Assembly: GCA_016715105.1 (NCBI GenBank)
Contig: JADKBO010000030.1
Coordinates: 26,244-90,243 of the forward strand
DNA: 64,000 bases
Source: Saprospiraceae bacterium
GTDB taxonomy: Bacteria; Bacteroidota; Bacteroidia; Chitinophagales; Saprospiraceae
Reading direction: 5' to 3'
Position numbers and translations under genes: made by a program. Shown here piece after piece: positions 36,274-47,400 of the stretch. Each line of letters starts with the position of its first letter. The first letter of the stretch is position 1. The notes below the pieces were generated by a model. That model saw only the letters and a list, made by a program, of their open reading frames with translations, ran no database searches and was not told where the DNA came from.

Positions 36274-37716
36274 ATGTGTAAATTAATAACCTTTGTATTA
36301 TTTCTTGAAAGCTTTGCTTTGTTTTGTCAAGATCGACTTTTAGTAAAAAATCAATATATAATCGATTTGGCAGAAGTAAAGGACGCTGCTTTTGTAACCT
36401 TGAGTAGGCCTTTTCATGAAAGTTTTACAGTATTGACAAAATTCTCAACTCCAGGGGACTTCCTAATATCAAAAGAAATAAAATTAGATTCTTTTAAGCT
36501 TCAGGATATTTCTACACTTGAATATGATACAATCAAAGAATTAATTTACCTTTTTGGAACGGTTTCTAAAGATTCTACGCAATTTTTTACATATATCACC
36601 TTAAATAATGAATTGGAAATAATTGGCGTTAAATATTTTCCTATTGAGCCTTTTTATGGTTCATTGATTAAGACGAATATTTATAATAATGAATTGGTTA
36701 TTTGTGTGCAAAGTGGGGAAATGGCCAACTTTAAACGAGCTAGTGCCATATATCTATATAATCTTAATGAAGACACCTTTAAAGAAAAAGTTTTTGATAT
36801 TAACCTTATAAAAGATGCTAAGTATCTTCCTTCTAATAAAATATTAATAGATATTGGTACAATTCTAAGGTTATATGATCCAATTAAAGAAACGCTTGTA
36901 GAAAATATCTTTCTTAATAAACAAAAGGTTTCTTATCTCGCAACTTCAGATCTGCATTTTGATTCGGAAATAAATAATTATTTTTTCTTTACTCCGGCGG
37001 GTTTGGCACCAAATGTTCACCCAAATATTGAAAATACAGACAATTATTCGGGTGTCTTGTATAAACTCAATGCTAATTTTCAAATAGAAAAGTATAAAAG
37101 ACTTGGAAGGTTTAGAGAATATCCCGCACCAACAAAAGGAATGAACTACTATAATATGGACAATATTTATTTAGGAATTCTAAATTACAGTACCAGTTTT
37201 GTAAGCGCGGAAACGGAAAAAAAATATTTTACAGTATCAAAACTCAATTCCGACTTAGAAGTAAAATGGGAGCAAACTTTAATTCCTAATTCTGATGCAG
37301 AATATATTTGGCTACAAGGCATTGAAGTAATGAAAAACGGCACTTGTTTAGCGTATGGTAGGCAGGGAAAAGACGCTTTTTTCAATAATAATTTGAATGG
37401 TTTTGTTGTGAAGTTTGATGAAGACGGAGAGGTTATTCCATTGGGTGATATCACTGATACAAAAACCACAGATTTTTATTCGATCAAAATGTTCCCAAAC
37501 CCGGTTGTTGATCAGTTCATTATAGAATTAGAGAATAACCAAAAACAACTGAATTTTAAACTATTTGATGCGCAAGGTAAATTGGTCTTGACAAACAAAA
37601 CATTGAGTACTGGCGTCAATACTTTGGATATGAGCAGCTTGAGATCAGGAAGTTATTATTATCAAATATCTGATGATGTGCAGATTTTGAAATCTGATAT
37701 AGTCATAAAGATTTAG
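36274..37716 (+). CDS. T9SS cargo protein, paralogue 2
   Basis: 480 residues, aligning end to end with the protein at 33429 without evident gaps. The start MCKLITFVLFLESFALFCQ is a signal peptide. The body is diverged but collinear (shared phrases QYIIDLAEVKDAAFVTLSRPF, DISTLEYDT, GLAPNVHPNIE, YIWLQGIEV). The C-terminal T9SS type A sorting domain is almost identical to that of the first copy, more so than the body, and identity continues 20 bases past the stop codon. This suggests gene conversion at the 3' end or selection on the sorting tail. Confidence 0.88.
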   Translation: MCKLITFVLFLESFALFCQDRLLVKNQYIIDLAEVKDAAFVTLSRPFHESFTVLTKFSTPGDFLISKEIKLDSFKLQDISTLEYDTIKELIYLFGTVSKDSTQFFTYITLNNELEIIGVKYFPIEPFYGSLIKTNIYNNELVICVQSGEMANFKRASAIYLYNLNEDTFKEKVFDINLIKDAKYLPSNKILIDIGTILRLYDPIKETLVENIFLNKQKVSYLATSDLHFDSEINNYFFFTPAGLAPNVHPNIENTDNYSGVLYKLNANFQIEKYKRLGRFREYPAPTKGMNYYNMDNIYLGILNYSTSFVSAETEKKYFTVSKLNSDLEVKWEQTLIPNSDAEYIWLQGIEVMKNGTCLAYGRQGKDAFFNNNLNGFVVKFDEDGEVIPLGDITDTKTTDFYSIKMFPNPVVDQFIIELENNQKQLNFKLFDAQGKLVLTNKTLSTGVNTLDMSSLRSGSYYYQISDDVQILKSDIVIKI

Positions 37717-37884
37717 ATTAATTGGGCCTTTAACCACAATTAGCAATTGATTGAATCCGCAGCCAAAAAAAATGGGGATTTCGGGTACAAGTTCGAGACA
37801 AAGATGCAAGTAAGTTTTTCATAGTTTGCAAACCTTAGCTTCCATTTTCTATGGTAAAATTAAGCCAATCCATATTACGTTTGG

Positions 37885-37892
37885 TATATTTG
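37885..37892 (+). promoter_or_regulatory. -7 box TATATTTG of scpB
   Basis: Matches TAnnTTTG, 16 bases before the scpB ATG at 37909. A clear -33 box was not found. Confidence 0.5.
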
Positions 37893-37908
37893 CACCCAAA
37901 TCATTTTT

Positions 37909-38469
37909 ATGGATCATCTTTCCTTACATATAGAAAGTCTCATTTTTGGCGCCGAAAAGCCCATCAGTATAGCCGACATTCGTTCGGTCATGTGTGAGGT
38001 AATGGGTATAGAATTTGATCAGGAAGTGATAGAATCGGCCATCAATACCATCATCACCAAATACGAATCTGCAGATTTTGCCATTGAAGTGATCGAAATG
38101 TCGGGAGGTTTTGTGTTCATGAGTAAGCCCGTTTACCACAACACATTGGCGCAGTACCTCAAATCAACCGCCAGTAAAAAGTTGAGCAAAGCTGCCATGG
38201 AGACCTTGGCCATTGTTGCGTACAGACAACCCGCCACCAAGGCCGATATCGAAAGCATCAGGGGTGTAAATAGTGATTATGCCATTCAAAAATTATTGGA
38301 TAAGGAGTTGGTGCAAATAAATGGACGTAGCGAAGGACCAGGTAAACCAATTTTATACGGTGTCAGCGAACATTTCATGAACTATTTTGGTCTAAAAAGT
38401 ATTAAAGACTTACCAGATCTTAAAGATTTTGCCGAACCTGAAAACAGCATCGGCACAACAGAAGAATAA
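37909..38469 (+). CDS. scpB: Segregation and condensation protein B
   Basis: 186 residues. Two winged-helix domains; visible family motifs are HIESLIFGAEKPISIADI, KAAMETLAIVAYRQPATKADIESIRGVNSDYAIQKLLDKELVQINGR and GRSEGPGKPILYGVSEHFMNYFGLKSI. It binds the SMC-ScpA complex that compacts and separates chromosomes; smc and scpA are not in the window. A free-standing promoter box lies just upstream, and DUF2480 and marR genes follow on the same strand, 27 and 32 bases apart. Confidence 0.95.
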   Translation: MDHLSLHIESLIFGAEKPISIADIRSVMCEVMGIEFDQEVIESAINTIITKYESADFAIEVIEMSGGFVFMSKPVYHNTLAQYLKSTASKKLSKAAMETLAIVAYRQPATKADIESIRGVNSDYAIQKLLDKELVQINGRSEGPGKPILYGVSEHFMNYFGLKSIKDLPDLKDFAEPENSIGTTEE

Positions 38470-38496
38470 TGGTTTCACTTATATAGACAGCAGTAG

Positions 38497-39003
38497 ATGG
38501 ATACAGCATTGGTAAATAGAGTTGCAAATAGTGGATTGATCACTTTCAATTTGGAGGATTATTATCCGACCACAACCTTTGCAATTTTTGACATAAAAGA
38601 TTATCTTTTTCAAGGTTTAATATTGAAAGAGAAAGATTTTCGGGAGTCGCTCAAGGAACATGATTGGTCCAAATATGAGCACTCTACCCTACTATTGTAT
38701 TGCAGTACGGACGCCATCATACCAGTGTGGGCATATATGTTGGTCTCTTCTTATGCCACCGCTTTTGCTAAGGAAATTTTTATTGGAGATAAGGATGCAT
38801 ACCTAAATCAATATTATCGTACCTTGATTCATGGAATGGACGTATCATCGTATGAGGGTGCTAAAATGATTGTGAAAGGCTGCAGCCACAAACCAGTGCC
38901 AGCTTCTGCTTACAGTGAAATTTTAGTAAAATTGCAACCAATTGCTGCGAGTATCATGTATGGAGAACCCTGTTCTACGGTACCTATTTACAAAAAAAGG
39001 TAG
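38497..39003 (+). CDS. DUF2480 family protein
   Basis: 168 residues. Begins MDTALVNRVANSGLITFNLEDYYP and contains FDIKDYLFQGLILKEKDFRESLKEHDW, the marks of DUF2480, a cytosolic family I know only from Bacteroidota and of unknown function. Later it carries IVKGCSHKPVPASAYSEI, with a Cys-His pair. It is co-directional with scpB and marR. Confidence 0.88.
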   Translation: MDTALVNRVANSGLITFNLEDYYPTTTFAIFDIKDYLFQGLILKEKDFRESLKEHDWSKYEHSTLLLYCSTDAIIPVWAYMLVSSYATAFAKEIFIGDKDAYLNQYYRTLIHGMDVSSYEGAKMIVKGCSHKPVPASAYSEILVKLQPIAASIMYGEPCSTVPIYKKR

Positions 39004-39035
39004 GCCAAATTTTCAAATAGTTGACAGTTACCCCC

Positions 39036-39494
39036 ATGAGTATTGAAGAAGATATCAATCAGCAGAAGTTTTTCTCGCCCAAACAGAAGGCGACCATCAA
39101 TGTCATTTATACCTTCAACTATCTGGATGGTGGTCTTAAGTGTATTGTAAAAGCACATGACATTCTGCCTCAACATTTCAACATACTGAAGATTTTGAAA
39201 GGAGCTCATCCAAATCCTGTGACGCCGGGTGTATTGTTGGATGTCATGTTGGACAAAACCAGAGACCTCACCCGATTGACAAATAAGTTGGTAAAAATGG
39301 GTTGGGTAATTCGGAAAGCCAATGAGGACAATCGCAGAAGTATGTTGATTTCACTGACCGAAAAAGGACTCCGTAGAACGATAGAAATCGAAGAAGAGGT
39401 CAATGAGTGGATATTAAATAATGTACATTTACCTGATGGGGAATGTGAAAAACTCAGTAATTTGCTCGACAACTTGAGGGAAAGCCAACGTTAA
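39036..39494 (+). CDS. MarR family transcriptional regulator
   Basis: 152 residues from the ATG at 39036; an in-frame TTG at 39021 is less likely. Winged helix-turn-helix with ILPQHFNILKILKGAHPNPVTPGVL, the recognition helix region RDLTRLTNKLVKMGWVIRKA and the wing DNRRSMLISLTEKG. MarR proteins respond to small phenolic or oxidative signals. The targets cannot be read here; the gene is between DUF2480 and typA, and no divergent target gene is present. Confidence 0.88.
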   Translation: MSIEEDINQQKFFSPKQKATINVIYTFNYLDGGLKCIVKAHDILPQHFNILKILKGAHPNPVTPGVLLDVMLDKTRDLTRLTNKLVKMGWVIRKANEDNRRSMLISLTEKGLRRTIEIEEEVNEWILNNVHLPDGECEKLSNLLDNLRESQR

Positions 39495-39553
39495 CAAAGT
39501 TTTACCATATTGATTTTATTTTCATAATGTCGCCTGCATTCAGCAGAGAATCT

Positions 39554-39561
39554 TATCTTTG
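39554..39561 (+). promoter_or_regulatory. -7 box TATCTTTG of typA
   Basis: Matches TAnnTTTG, followed by GCGGCAC, 30 bases before the typA ATG at 39592. Confidence 0.5.
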
Positions 39562-39591
39562 CGGCACTTTTCAAAAAAATAAGCAGATAAC

Positions 39592-41364
39592 ATGCAGGAA
39601 ATCAGGAACATAGCCATTATCGCCCACGTAGATCATGGCAAGACCACCCTCGTAGATAAGATCATTCACGAGTGTCAAACGATAGATGATCGCAAAGAAA
39701 CGGGAGAACTTATCCTAGACAACAACGATTTGGAACGTGAAAGAGGTATTACCATTTTGGCAAAAAATGTTTCTGTCTCCTACAACAATGTAAAAATCAA
39801 CATCATAGACACCCCGGGTCACGCAGACTTTGGAGGTGAAGTGGAGCGGGTATTGAAGATGGCCGACGGTGTTTTACTTTTGGTAGACGCATTCGAAGGT
39901 CCAATGCCACAAACGAGATTTGTATTGAATAAAGCAATTGAATTGGGCCTCAAGCCAATTTTGGTTGTTAATAAGGTTGACAAAGAGAACTGTCGCCCGG
40001 AAGAAGTACAAAGTGACGTATTTGACTTGATGTTTAACCTAGGTGCGACAGAAGATCAATTAAACTTTGTTACCCTTTTTGGTTCTAGTAAACAAGGATG
40101 GATGAGTTTTGACCACAAAATTCTTACCAACAGCGTAAGACCTTTGATGGATGCAGTCATCGATAACATCCCAGATTCGCCGTACAATCCTGGACCAGCG
40201 CAAATGCAAATTACTTCATTGGACTACAATGCATTCCAGGGAAGAATTGCTATCGGCAGGATTTACAGAGGTGATTTGAAAGAAAACACGGACTATCTTC
40301 TTTTCAAAAAAGATGGTACTCAGAAAAAAATCAGGGTCAAAGAACTTTACGTTTTCGAAGGCCTTGGTCGTAGAAAAGTTACGGAAGTAAAATGTGGTGA
40401 CATCTGTGCCATCGTAGGTATGGAAGATTTTGACATTGGAGATACTGTATCAGATGCTACACAACCAGAAGCATTGACAAGGATCAACATCGATGAGCCT
40501 ACGATGAGTATGCTTTTCACCATCAATACTTCACCATTTTTTGGTAAAGAAGGAAAATTTGTGACTTCCAGACACCTTAGAGATCGTTTGTATAAAGAAT
40601 TGGAAAAAAACCTGGCTTTGAAGGTAGAGCCTACAGATACTGAAGACAAGTTTATGGTTTTTGGTAGAGGAGTACTCCACTTATCTGTTTTGATTGAAAC
40701 TATGAGACGTGAAGGGTATGAACTTCAAGTGGGTAAACCAGTGGTTATTTTCAAAGAAATCGACGGTCAAAAATGCGAACCAGTAGAAACATTGGTTATT
40801 GACGTTCCAGATGCAGTTGCTGGTAAAGCCATCGAATTGGTAACCCAACGCAAAGGTGTCATGTTGGTCATGGAACCAAGAGGAGACATTCAACATTTAG
40901 AGTTTGATATTCCTGCAAGGGGAATCATTGGTCTGAGAAACAACATTCTGACGGCTACACAAGGTGAAGCAGTAATGACCCACAGGTTTAAACAATACGA
41001 ACCTTATAAAGGTGATTTGCCTGAGAGAAACAAAGGCTCAATCATTTCCAATGAACAAGGACAAGCACTTGCATTTGCCATCGACAGATTGGCTGACAGA
41101 GGTAAGTTTTTTGTTGAGCCGGGCGAGCAAGTATACATTGGTATGGTGATTGGAGAGCATTCAAGGGAAAATGACCTTGGTGTAAACATCACGAGGGGCA
41201 AGAAATTGACCAACATGAGAGCGAGTGGTTCTGACGACTCGACTAAAACAGCACCGAAGATTGTCTTTTCTTTGGAGGAATCTATGGAATACATCAAGGA
41301 TGATGAGTACTTGGAAGTAACTCCTTTGAATTTGAGGATGAGAAAAATCAAGTATAATCCATAA
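39592..41364 (+). CDS. typA: Ribosome-associated translational GTPase TypA/BipA
   Basis: 590 residues. P-loop AHVDHGKTTLVDKI at 11-24, switch I RERGITI, switch II DTPGHADFGGEVERV, NKVDK, then an EF-Tu-like domain II, two EF-G-like alpha-beta domains and the specific C-terminal domain (RNNILTATQGEAVMTHRF, NMRASGSDDSTK). The protein helps 50S assembly and stress adaptation. It has its own promoter box. Slightly shorter than the usual 600-615 residues, with all motifs present. Confidence 0.96.
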   Translation: MQEIRNIAIIAHVDHGKTTLVDKIIHECQTIDDRKETGELILDNNDLERERGITILAKNVSVSYNNVKINIIDTPGHADFGGEVERVLKMADGVLLLVDAFEGPMPQTRFVLNKAIELGLKPILVVNKVDKENCRPEEVQSDVFDLMFNLGATEDQLNFVTLFGSSKQGWMSFDHKILTNSVRPLMDAVIDNIPDSPYNPGPAQMQITSLDYNAFQGRIAIGRIYRGDLKENTDYLLFKKDGTQKKIRVKELYVFEGLGRRKVTEVKCGDICAIVGMEDFDIGDTVSDATQPEALTRINIDEPTMSMLFTINTSPFFGKEGKFVTSRHLRDRLYKELEKNLALKVEPTDTEDKFMVFGRGVLHLSVLIETMRREGYELQVGKPVVIFKEIDGQKCEPVETLVIDVPDAVAGKAIELVTQRKGVMLVMEPRGDIQHLEFDIPARGIIGLRNNILTATQGEAVMTHRFKQYEPYKGDLPERNKGSIISNEQGQALAFAIDRLADRGKFFVEPGEQVYIGMVIGEHSRENDLGVNITRGKKLTNMRASGSDDSTKTAPKIVFSLEESMEYIKDDEYLEVTPLNLRMRKIKYNP

Positions 41365-41446
41365 TAATTTGTTTCTATTTCAACTTTGTGATATTACTTT
41401 TTATTAATTTAGGTGTGCCATATCGCTATGCTATGGGCAACTGATA

Positions 41447-44400
41447 TTATTGTTTATTTAGCTTAATTCCGTGTATAAACAAATCGATGTTTTGACTTAG
41501 AATGAGCGCTGTCGGTATGGTATTGTTGCTAACATCAATGAGGGTGTTTTGAACTCCATTTCCCACAAGAAATAAATCTTTATCAATAACAATTGGCCCT
41601 GATGTCAAATTGATCGGATTGCCATTATAAGCTTTCCAAAATCTGATTGCCGATCCTGCTGGTGCGCATGCGATCACATCTCTCAATGAGTTGGCGCCGG
41701 AGTCATTGACATTGCGCACAAAGAGTCCTGTTGGCCCACTCAAACCTTCGTAAGCACCAATGTCCAATTGGTTACAGCCATAAATTCTGGGATTCCCGGC
41801 AAAGTCCAAAGGCAGTTTTTCGAATGTATTGTTGTCATGATCTAAGTCATAATCGTCAAAGGGTAAATTAGAAAAATCTCCCATGCCCTGCCCGACATCA
41901 TTCTGCTGAAGGGCAAAGTTTGGATAAGGATTCAGGTCAAAGGCCGGTAAGTCTAAAAAATCATATATTCCGGTCAGGAAGCCACCTTGATTTCTGCTGG
42001 TGTCTATCAAATTGTTGTTGCCGATATAATTTGAACCAGGCGATAAGAACAATTCCCTTTGGGCATTTTTTGAATATACAGAATTCGTACTGATAAAAGT
42101 GGCCTCATCCAGGACAGATACAAAATCCCCAAAAACGTTGTTTCCATACGATGTCGATTGGTTTATAACAAGTATTTTATTTAAACCATTGGTAACAAGT
42201 CCCGAAAGGGTCGATGTATTGCTGTGTATTATATTTTGTGTAATTGAAGTAAGCCCCTCATTCCAGACAATCGCACCTTCGTTGGCATAATTATCAAAGA
42301 GATTACAGTTTAACAATTCCAGACTTGATCCTGTTTGGACAAAAAATACTCCACCTTTATCATTGTTTTGATGATTGGAAAAAGCACAATTGATAAATAC
42401 AGCTTCACCGCCCGAGACCAGTAAGCCTGCTCCATTTCCAGTATAATTACTTCCGCCACCCCCGCTGATGCGCAGGTCTTTAAATATTATTTTGCCGGGA
42501 GCATTTAAGCTAAACAAACGTTCTTCTGCTCCCACATTAAACCCATTTAAGCGAGTATCTTGAGGTCCGTTACCTGTTACTATTAAATTTTTGTTCAGGA
42601 CAATTTCACCAAGTGTCAGGTCTTGGGAACTAAAGTCGGTGATGGGGTCAAACATTATGGAGTCTCCATCCAATGCGCATCCGATGATGGATCTAAAAGA
42701 ACCCAACTGTCCATCGTTTACATTGTTTACTACCCAGTTGATGTTTTGCGTCTGATGCTCAAATGCACCAATATCAACCATACCACAGAGAGCAATCCTT
42801 GGGTTGTTTGCAAAATCTGTGGGTAAAGCTTCATTTAAATCCAAATCACCATCTACATCACAAGAATCAAGAGGGATCTCTGAAACTCCCCCCGCATTTA
42901 TAGCTTTTGAAATGGGCAGTAAAACATATTTATTTTCCCCAAAGCCGTTGAATAAATCAAAATGTGGATTGCCAATTTTTGACCCAACTCCCACATACTG
43001 TAATGGTCCGGCTTTACTCTCATCTTTGATAAGATTGTAGTTTGAAACCAATGCTCCACCCCCTGCGTGTTCAAAGCCGACCATGTTGTCAAAAATGGTA
43101 TTTGAAACGTTAACAGCGCCTAAATTATTCAATGTCGCATTGGTTGCAGCATTGCTGGCAATAGTAGATTGTTTGATGTCCAACCGCCCAGGAAAATTGA
43201 TCTTGAAAACATTGCTGTTTAGAGATGAAGCAGAATTATTATTTACCAAACATTGATTGAGCTGGATGTTGCCAGTTCCCTCAATGATGGTTTCTGTTGC
43301 CAGGTTGTCGTTCATCACACTGTTAAAGGCTGTAAGTTTTGCACCTGTTTCAACAGAAATAATTCCGTTTGTCGTTCTGTTTTCGGATATCTTGACCTTC
43401 TTCAATCGTACCTCACTTCCACTTTCTACAAAAATGGCCGAGCCCGGCCCTGCAAAATTTAATCCTCCGCCTTTATAAAGAATTACATTTTCAAAAGAAA
43501 CCTTAGAGGCATTTGTAACATGAAACAACCGACTGTCATTGTCTGTATCATTATTGCCATCAATCCAGGAAAAACTCACAGGTTGCCCCATAAAATTCAA
43601 ATCCTTATTCAACTCAAGTTCTCCCATGGATAGCGTATGATAATGATTGGATAGATCAATGGTTGCACCTGCAGGGGCACAAGCTATAACAGCCCTCAAA
43701 GAGCCAGTGGCTCCATCAACAGCACTTCTAACAGGAATAAAAAAATCAGGTTCAACATATTCATAAGCCCCAAAAGAAACCCCACAAGGACCAAGTCTTT
43801 GCACGCCTCTGATGTCAAATAAAATGGGTTCCATTACATCACTATCTCCATCCTCATCAAAAACATCAGTAGGAATATTTCCAATATTTCCACCAGCAAC
43901 TGCTTCAGACCCAAAACCTATTGAGTATGGATGATCGCCGGAATATTTTAATGTTGCCGGACTTTTAATATGGTTAAGAAATTGGAAATCACCTTCATCA
44001 CTGATATCATCAATCAGATTATTCATTGAGCTTACTGTGCCACTATTTTTAAGCACAACACTTGTGGTGTCGCTCATCAATGTATTTTGGATGAGCAAAC
44101 TTGCTCCTGATGCGTTGTGCAGACAAGCAAAAAGATTTTGGTTGTCTGCAATGGTGGACTGTATGATTTCCGAAGTTCCTACATTTCTTATTGTTGAGGG
44201 ATCAGATAAACCAGTTGATGCATTATTTGCGATTAATGTTTGTCGTAAAACAGCTGTACCCAAATTGCATATGGCTGAAGCTTGCAAAGCTTTATTGGCA
44301 GACAATTCTACATTATATGCCAGTAGATTAGACATACCGTCAATAAACAGGCCACCTCCTGCTTGAGCTGTGGAATTTCCAGCAAATTTTACCTTATTGA

Positions 44401-47400
44401 GCTTTACCTGACTACCATTGAGTGCTGCCAAACCAGCACCGGGTGACATAAATCCAGCACCACCACCATTCAAAATTGAGACATTTTGTATCTCTACCTG
44501 AGCATTATTACTATAAATAATTCGATCCGGGACATTCATGGAACCACTTATAATGGTTGAATCCTTCGCATTTCCCAAAATCGTAAGTTCTTTGTCAACA
44601 ACAAGGGCCCCTGAAGTGAGAAAAATGGTATCTGCATTGGTGTCTGTATCAAATACTATTGTTGAACCAGCGGGAGCACAAGCCAATGAAAAGCGAAGGC
44701 TGCCCAAACCATTATCATTGGTATTTCTGACATGAACGGGAGCAGTATTTCGTTGAAATTCATAGGCGCCAATGTCTAAGCCACAGCTATAAATCCTGAC
44801 ATTTCCTTCAGCATCAAACGGTAAAAATTCAGTGGTATTAAGATCGTTGTCAAAATCATAAACATCAAGGGGTAAAAAGGCTTCATTTCCATTATTAATA
44901 GCAGGCGACAGATTTGTCAAATGGAAATTATTTCCCAATTCATCGACAAACATAGGATCACCTGTGATATTAAGCCCTGTCGGCAAATCTCCCGGTAAGT
45001 CTATCAAATTATTTGAGGAAAGAATTGTACCACTTGAAGATGAAAGAACGTCTCCCTGCGTGTTTTTAAAGATGGTATTGTATAAGGAAACATCACCACT
45101 ATTTTGGATGGTGTGCAAATGTGAATTACGCGACATTGTAGAATTCCTGATTTGTAAATTTCCCCCATTGTTGATCATCATTGCGTTGCCAATACCATAA
45201 TTTGTATGAAATACAGACTGGTCAAATTGCACACTTGATCCAGTGTCTAATGCAATCAAGGATCCGGTATTTATGCTGGCATTTTCTGAGAAAGTACAGT
45301 TGACGAAGTTTGAGCTTCCAGATTGCACATACATTACTCCGCCAATTTCAGCCTGATTGAAAGTAAAAGAACACTGCTTAAAATAGGACTGACTTCCAAT
45401 CCCTGTTTGGTGGAAAGCTCCACCATTCCCAACAAATCCTGGTCCTCCACCTTGTACAAATTGAATGTTGTTAAACGCAACATTCGCACCATTAGCTATC
45501 GAAAACAATCGTGCATTGCTCAACGAACCATTTATATTCAGTGAATTATGACCTAATATGATTAGGTTTTTATCTAACAAAATTTCATTAATTAAAACAA
45601 TCGATGACAGATGTGGGGCAAAATCAATGGTGTCTCCACCAACAGCACAACCTATAATATCTCTTAGCGAAGCAGCACCCGTGTCACCATTTGATAATAC
45701 TTTCAAGCCATAACACGGTTCTTGTACAGAGGTATGCACCTTATTGCTTTTTACTACATACGCCTGGCCATTACTCCTGGCATTTGCTTCGTTAAAAATT
45801 CCTTCATTGTAAATACTTACCAAATCGACAAACCAGCCATTTCCTCCTATTATATTGTCACTCGTCATTAAAAACCGTATGATTACATCATTGCCGGCAA
45901 ATGAACTCAAGTCAATTTTACTCTCAATATAATTAGCTATGGTACCGCTAAAGGCAGCCACCTTTTGTCCCAAGGATTCGTCGAGTAGTACAGAAGAGTA
46001 CCCATTCAATATAAAATGTGGTCCCAGGTCTGTCCAGGATTGACCATTATTCCTTGAGACTTGTACCCGCCCACCATCCCAGGTGGGTTCTGTATCATAC
46101 TTGTGCCAAAAGCTGAGCACAGTATTTGCAGAGGGCGTAAAGGGGTCTAAAAGCAAAGCCTTCGTTGTTGAAAAAGCCGGGTTCTGTGCAAACATTGACG
46201 TGCTTCCACTGAATGAAGAGTTATTGGTTTCCCAAAGACCTGGAATAAATCCGGTACTTCCTGTTTCAAAGTCTTCTATCAGAAAAATGTTGTCTGGAAT
46301 GTTGGTCTGGATGCTTGCCTCATAAGTCAAAGCCAGTATTGTTCCAGGGTTTATTTGGGCAATATTCCACGATATGATGTTTCCGTTGATCGAACCACCA
46401 TTGCTTGCAGAACCTACAGCATACAAAAGCCTGGAATCTAGAGTATCACTAACGACAACATTATATAGGGTATCACCACATATAGCAGTATTTATTAATT
46501 CAATGGAATATTGCAGGGTCTGACCCACAGATGCCGTATTTTGTGATACTGTTTTTTGAATTTGAAATACTTCCGGAATTTCAAAGGAATTGCTTGCAGT
46601 CAGCACATCATTAATATAGGTCTGAGTAGCATTTATTCCAAGACCTCGTTTAGCAAAAGCTTGCCATAACACGCATTGATTTTGTCCGCCAGTCAAAGCC
46701 ATATCAGCTGCAAGCACGGCATCGCGATTGTCAATGAAATTGGCATTGCATGGCAATAATTTTAGGGCATCAACGGCCAGCTGTATGGCAAGATTGTTGC
46801 CTCCAGTATTCCAGGGTTGATCTATGTTTGGGTTTAGGCCGTATTGATCGATCAGTGCCCAGGTCACATCCCAGTAAATTGATGCCCATACGATCCCTAC
46901 TGAATGTATAGACCTGTAACCGTCGGCAATATCTGCAAAGGATTCATAAAATTTATAAGTTGCACCTTCATAAGCTAAGATGGAGTCAGTGGAGTATCTT
47001 CTTCCAAAAGAAGGACTTACAGTGTTGGTTTTGTACCATTCGCCATGGGATTTCACATCACTGCCCAAATCGCCAGGCTCAATGGTAAGCAAGAGACCAA
47101 AAATATCACTCCACCCTTCATTGCCACCATTTCGCGGTTGAATGCAATTGCTTTCCTGTGGGCCGCCTATCAGTCTTCCTGTTAATCCATGGGCATATTC
47201 ATGGATAATAACAGGTCCATCATATGCTACATCGTGATCATTGCATACATATACAGTCATATTTGGGGCCATTCCATCGACGGGAAACGACATGGATGCA
47301 TTGCATGTTTCTGTATTATCCTGGACCAATGCCACAACAGCGTCATTTCCTGCGCCACCATTACCAAAATTATTTGTCTGAAAATTTCCCGCGGCTTCAT

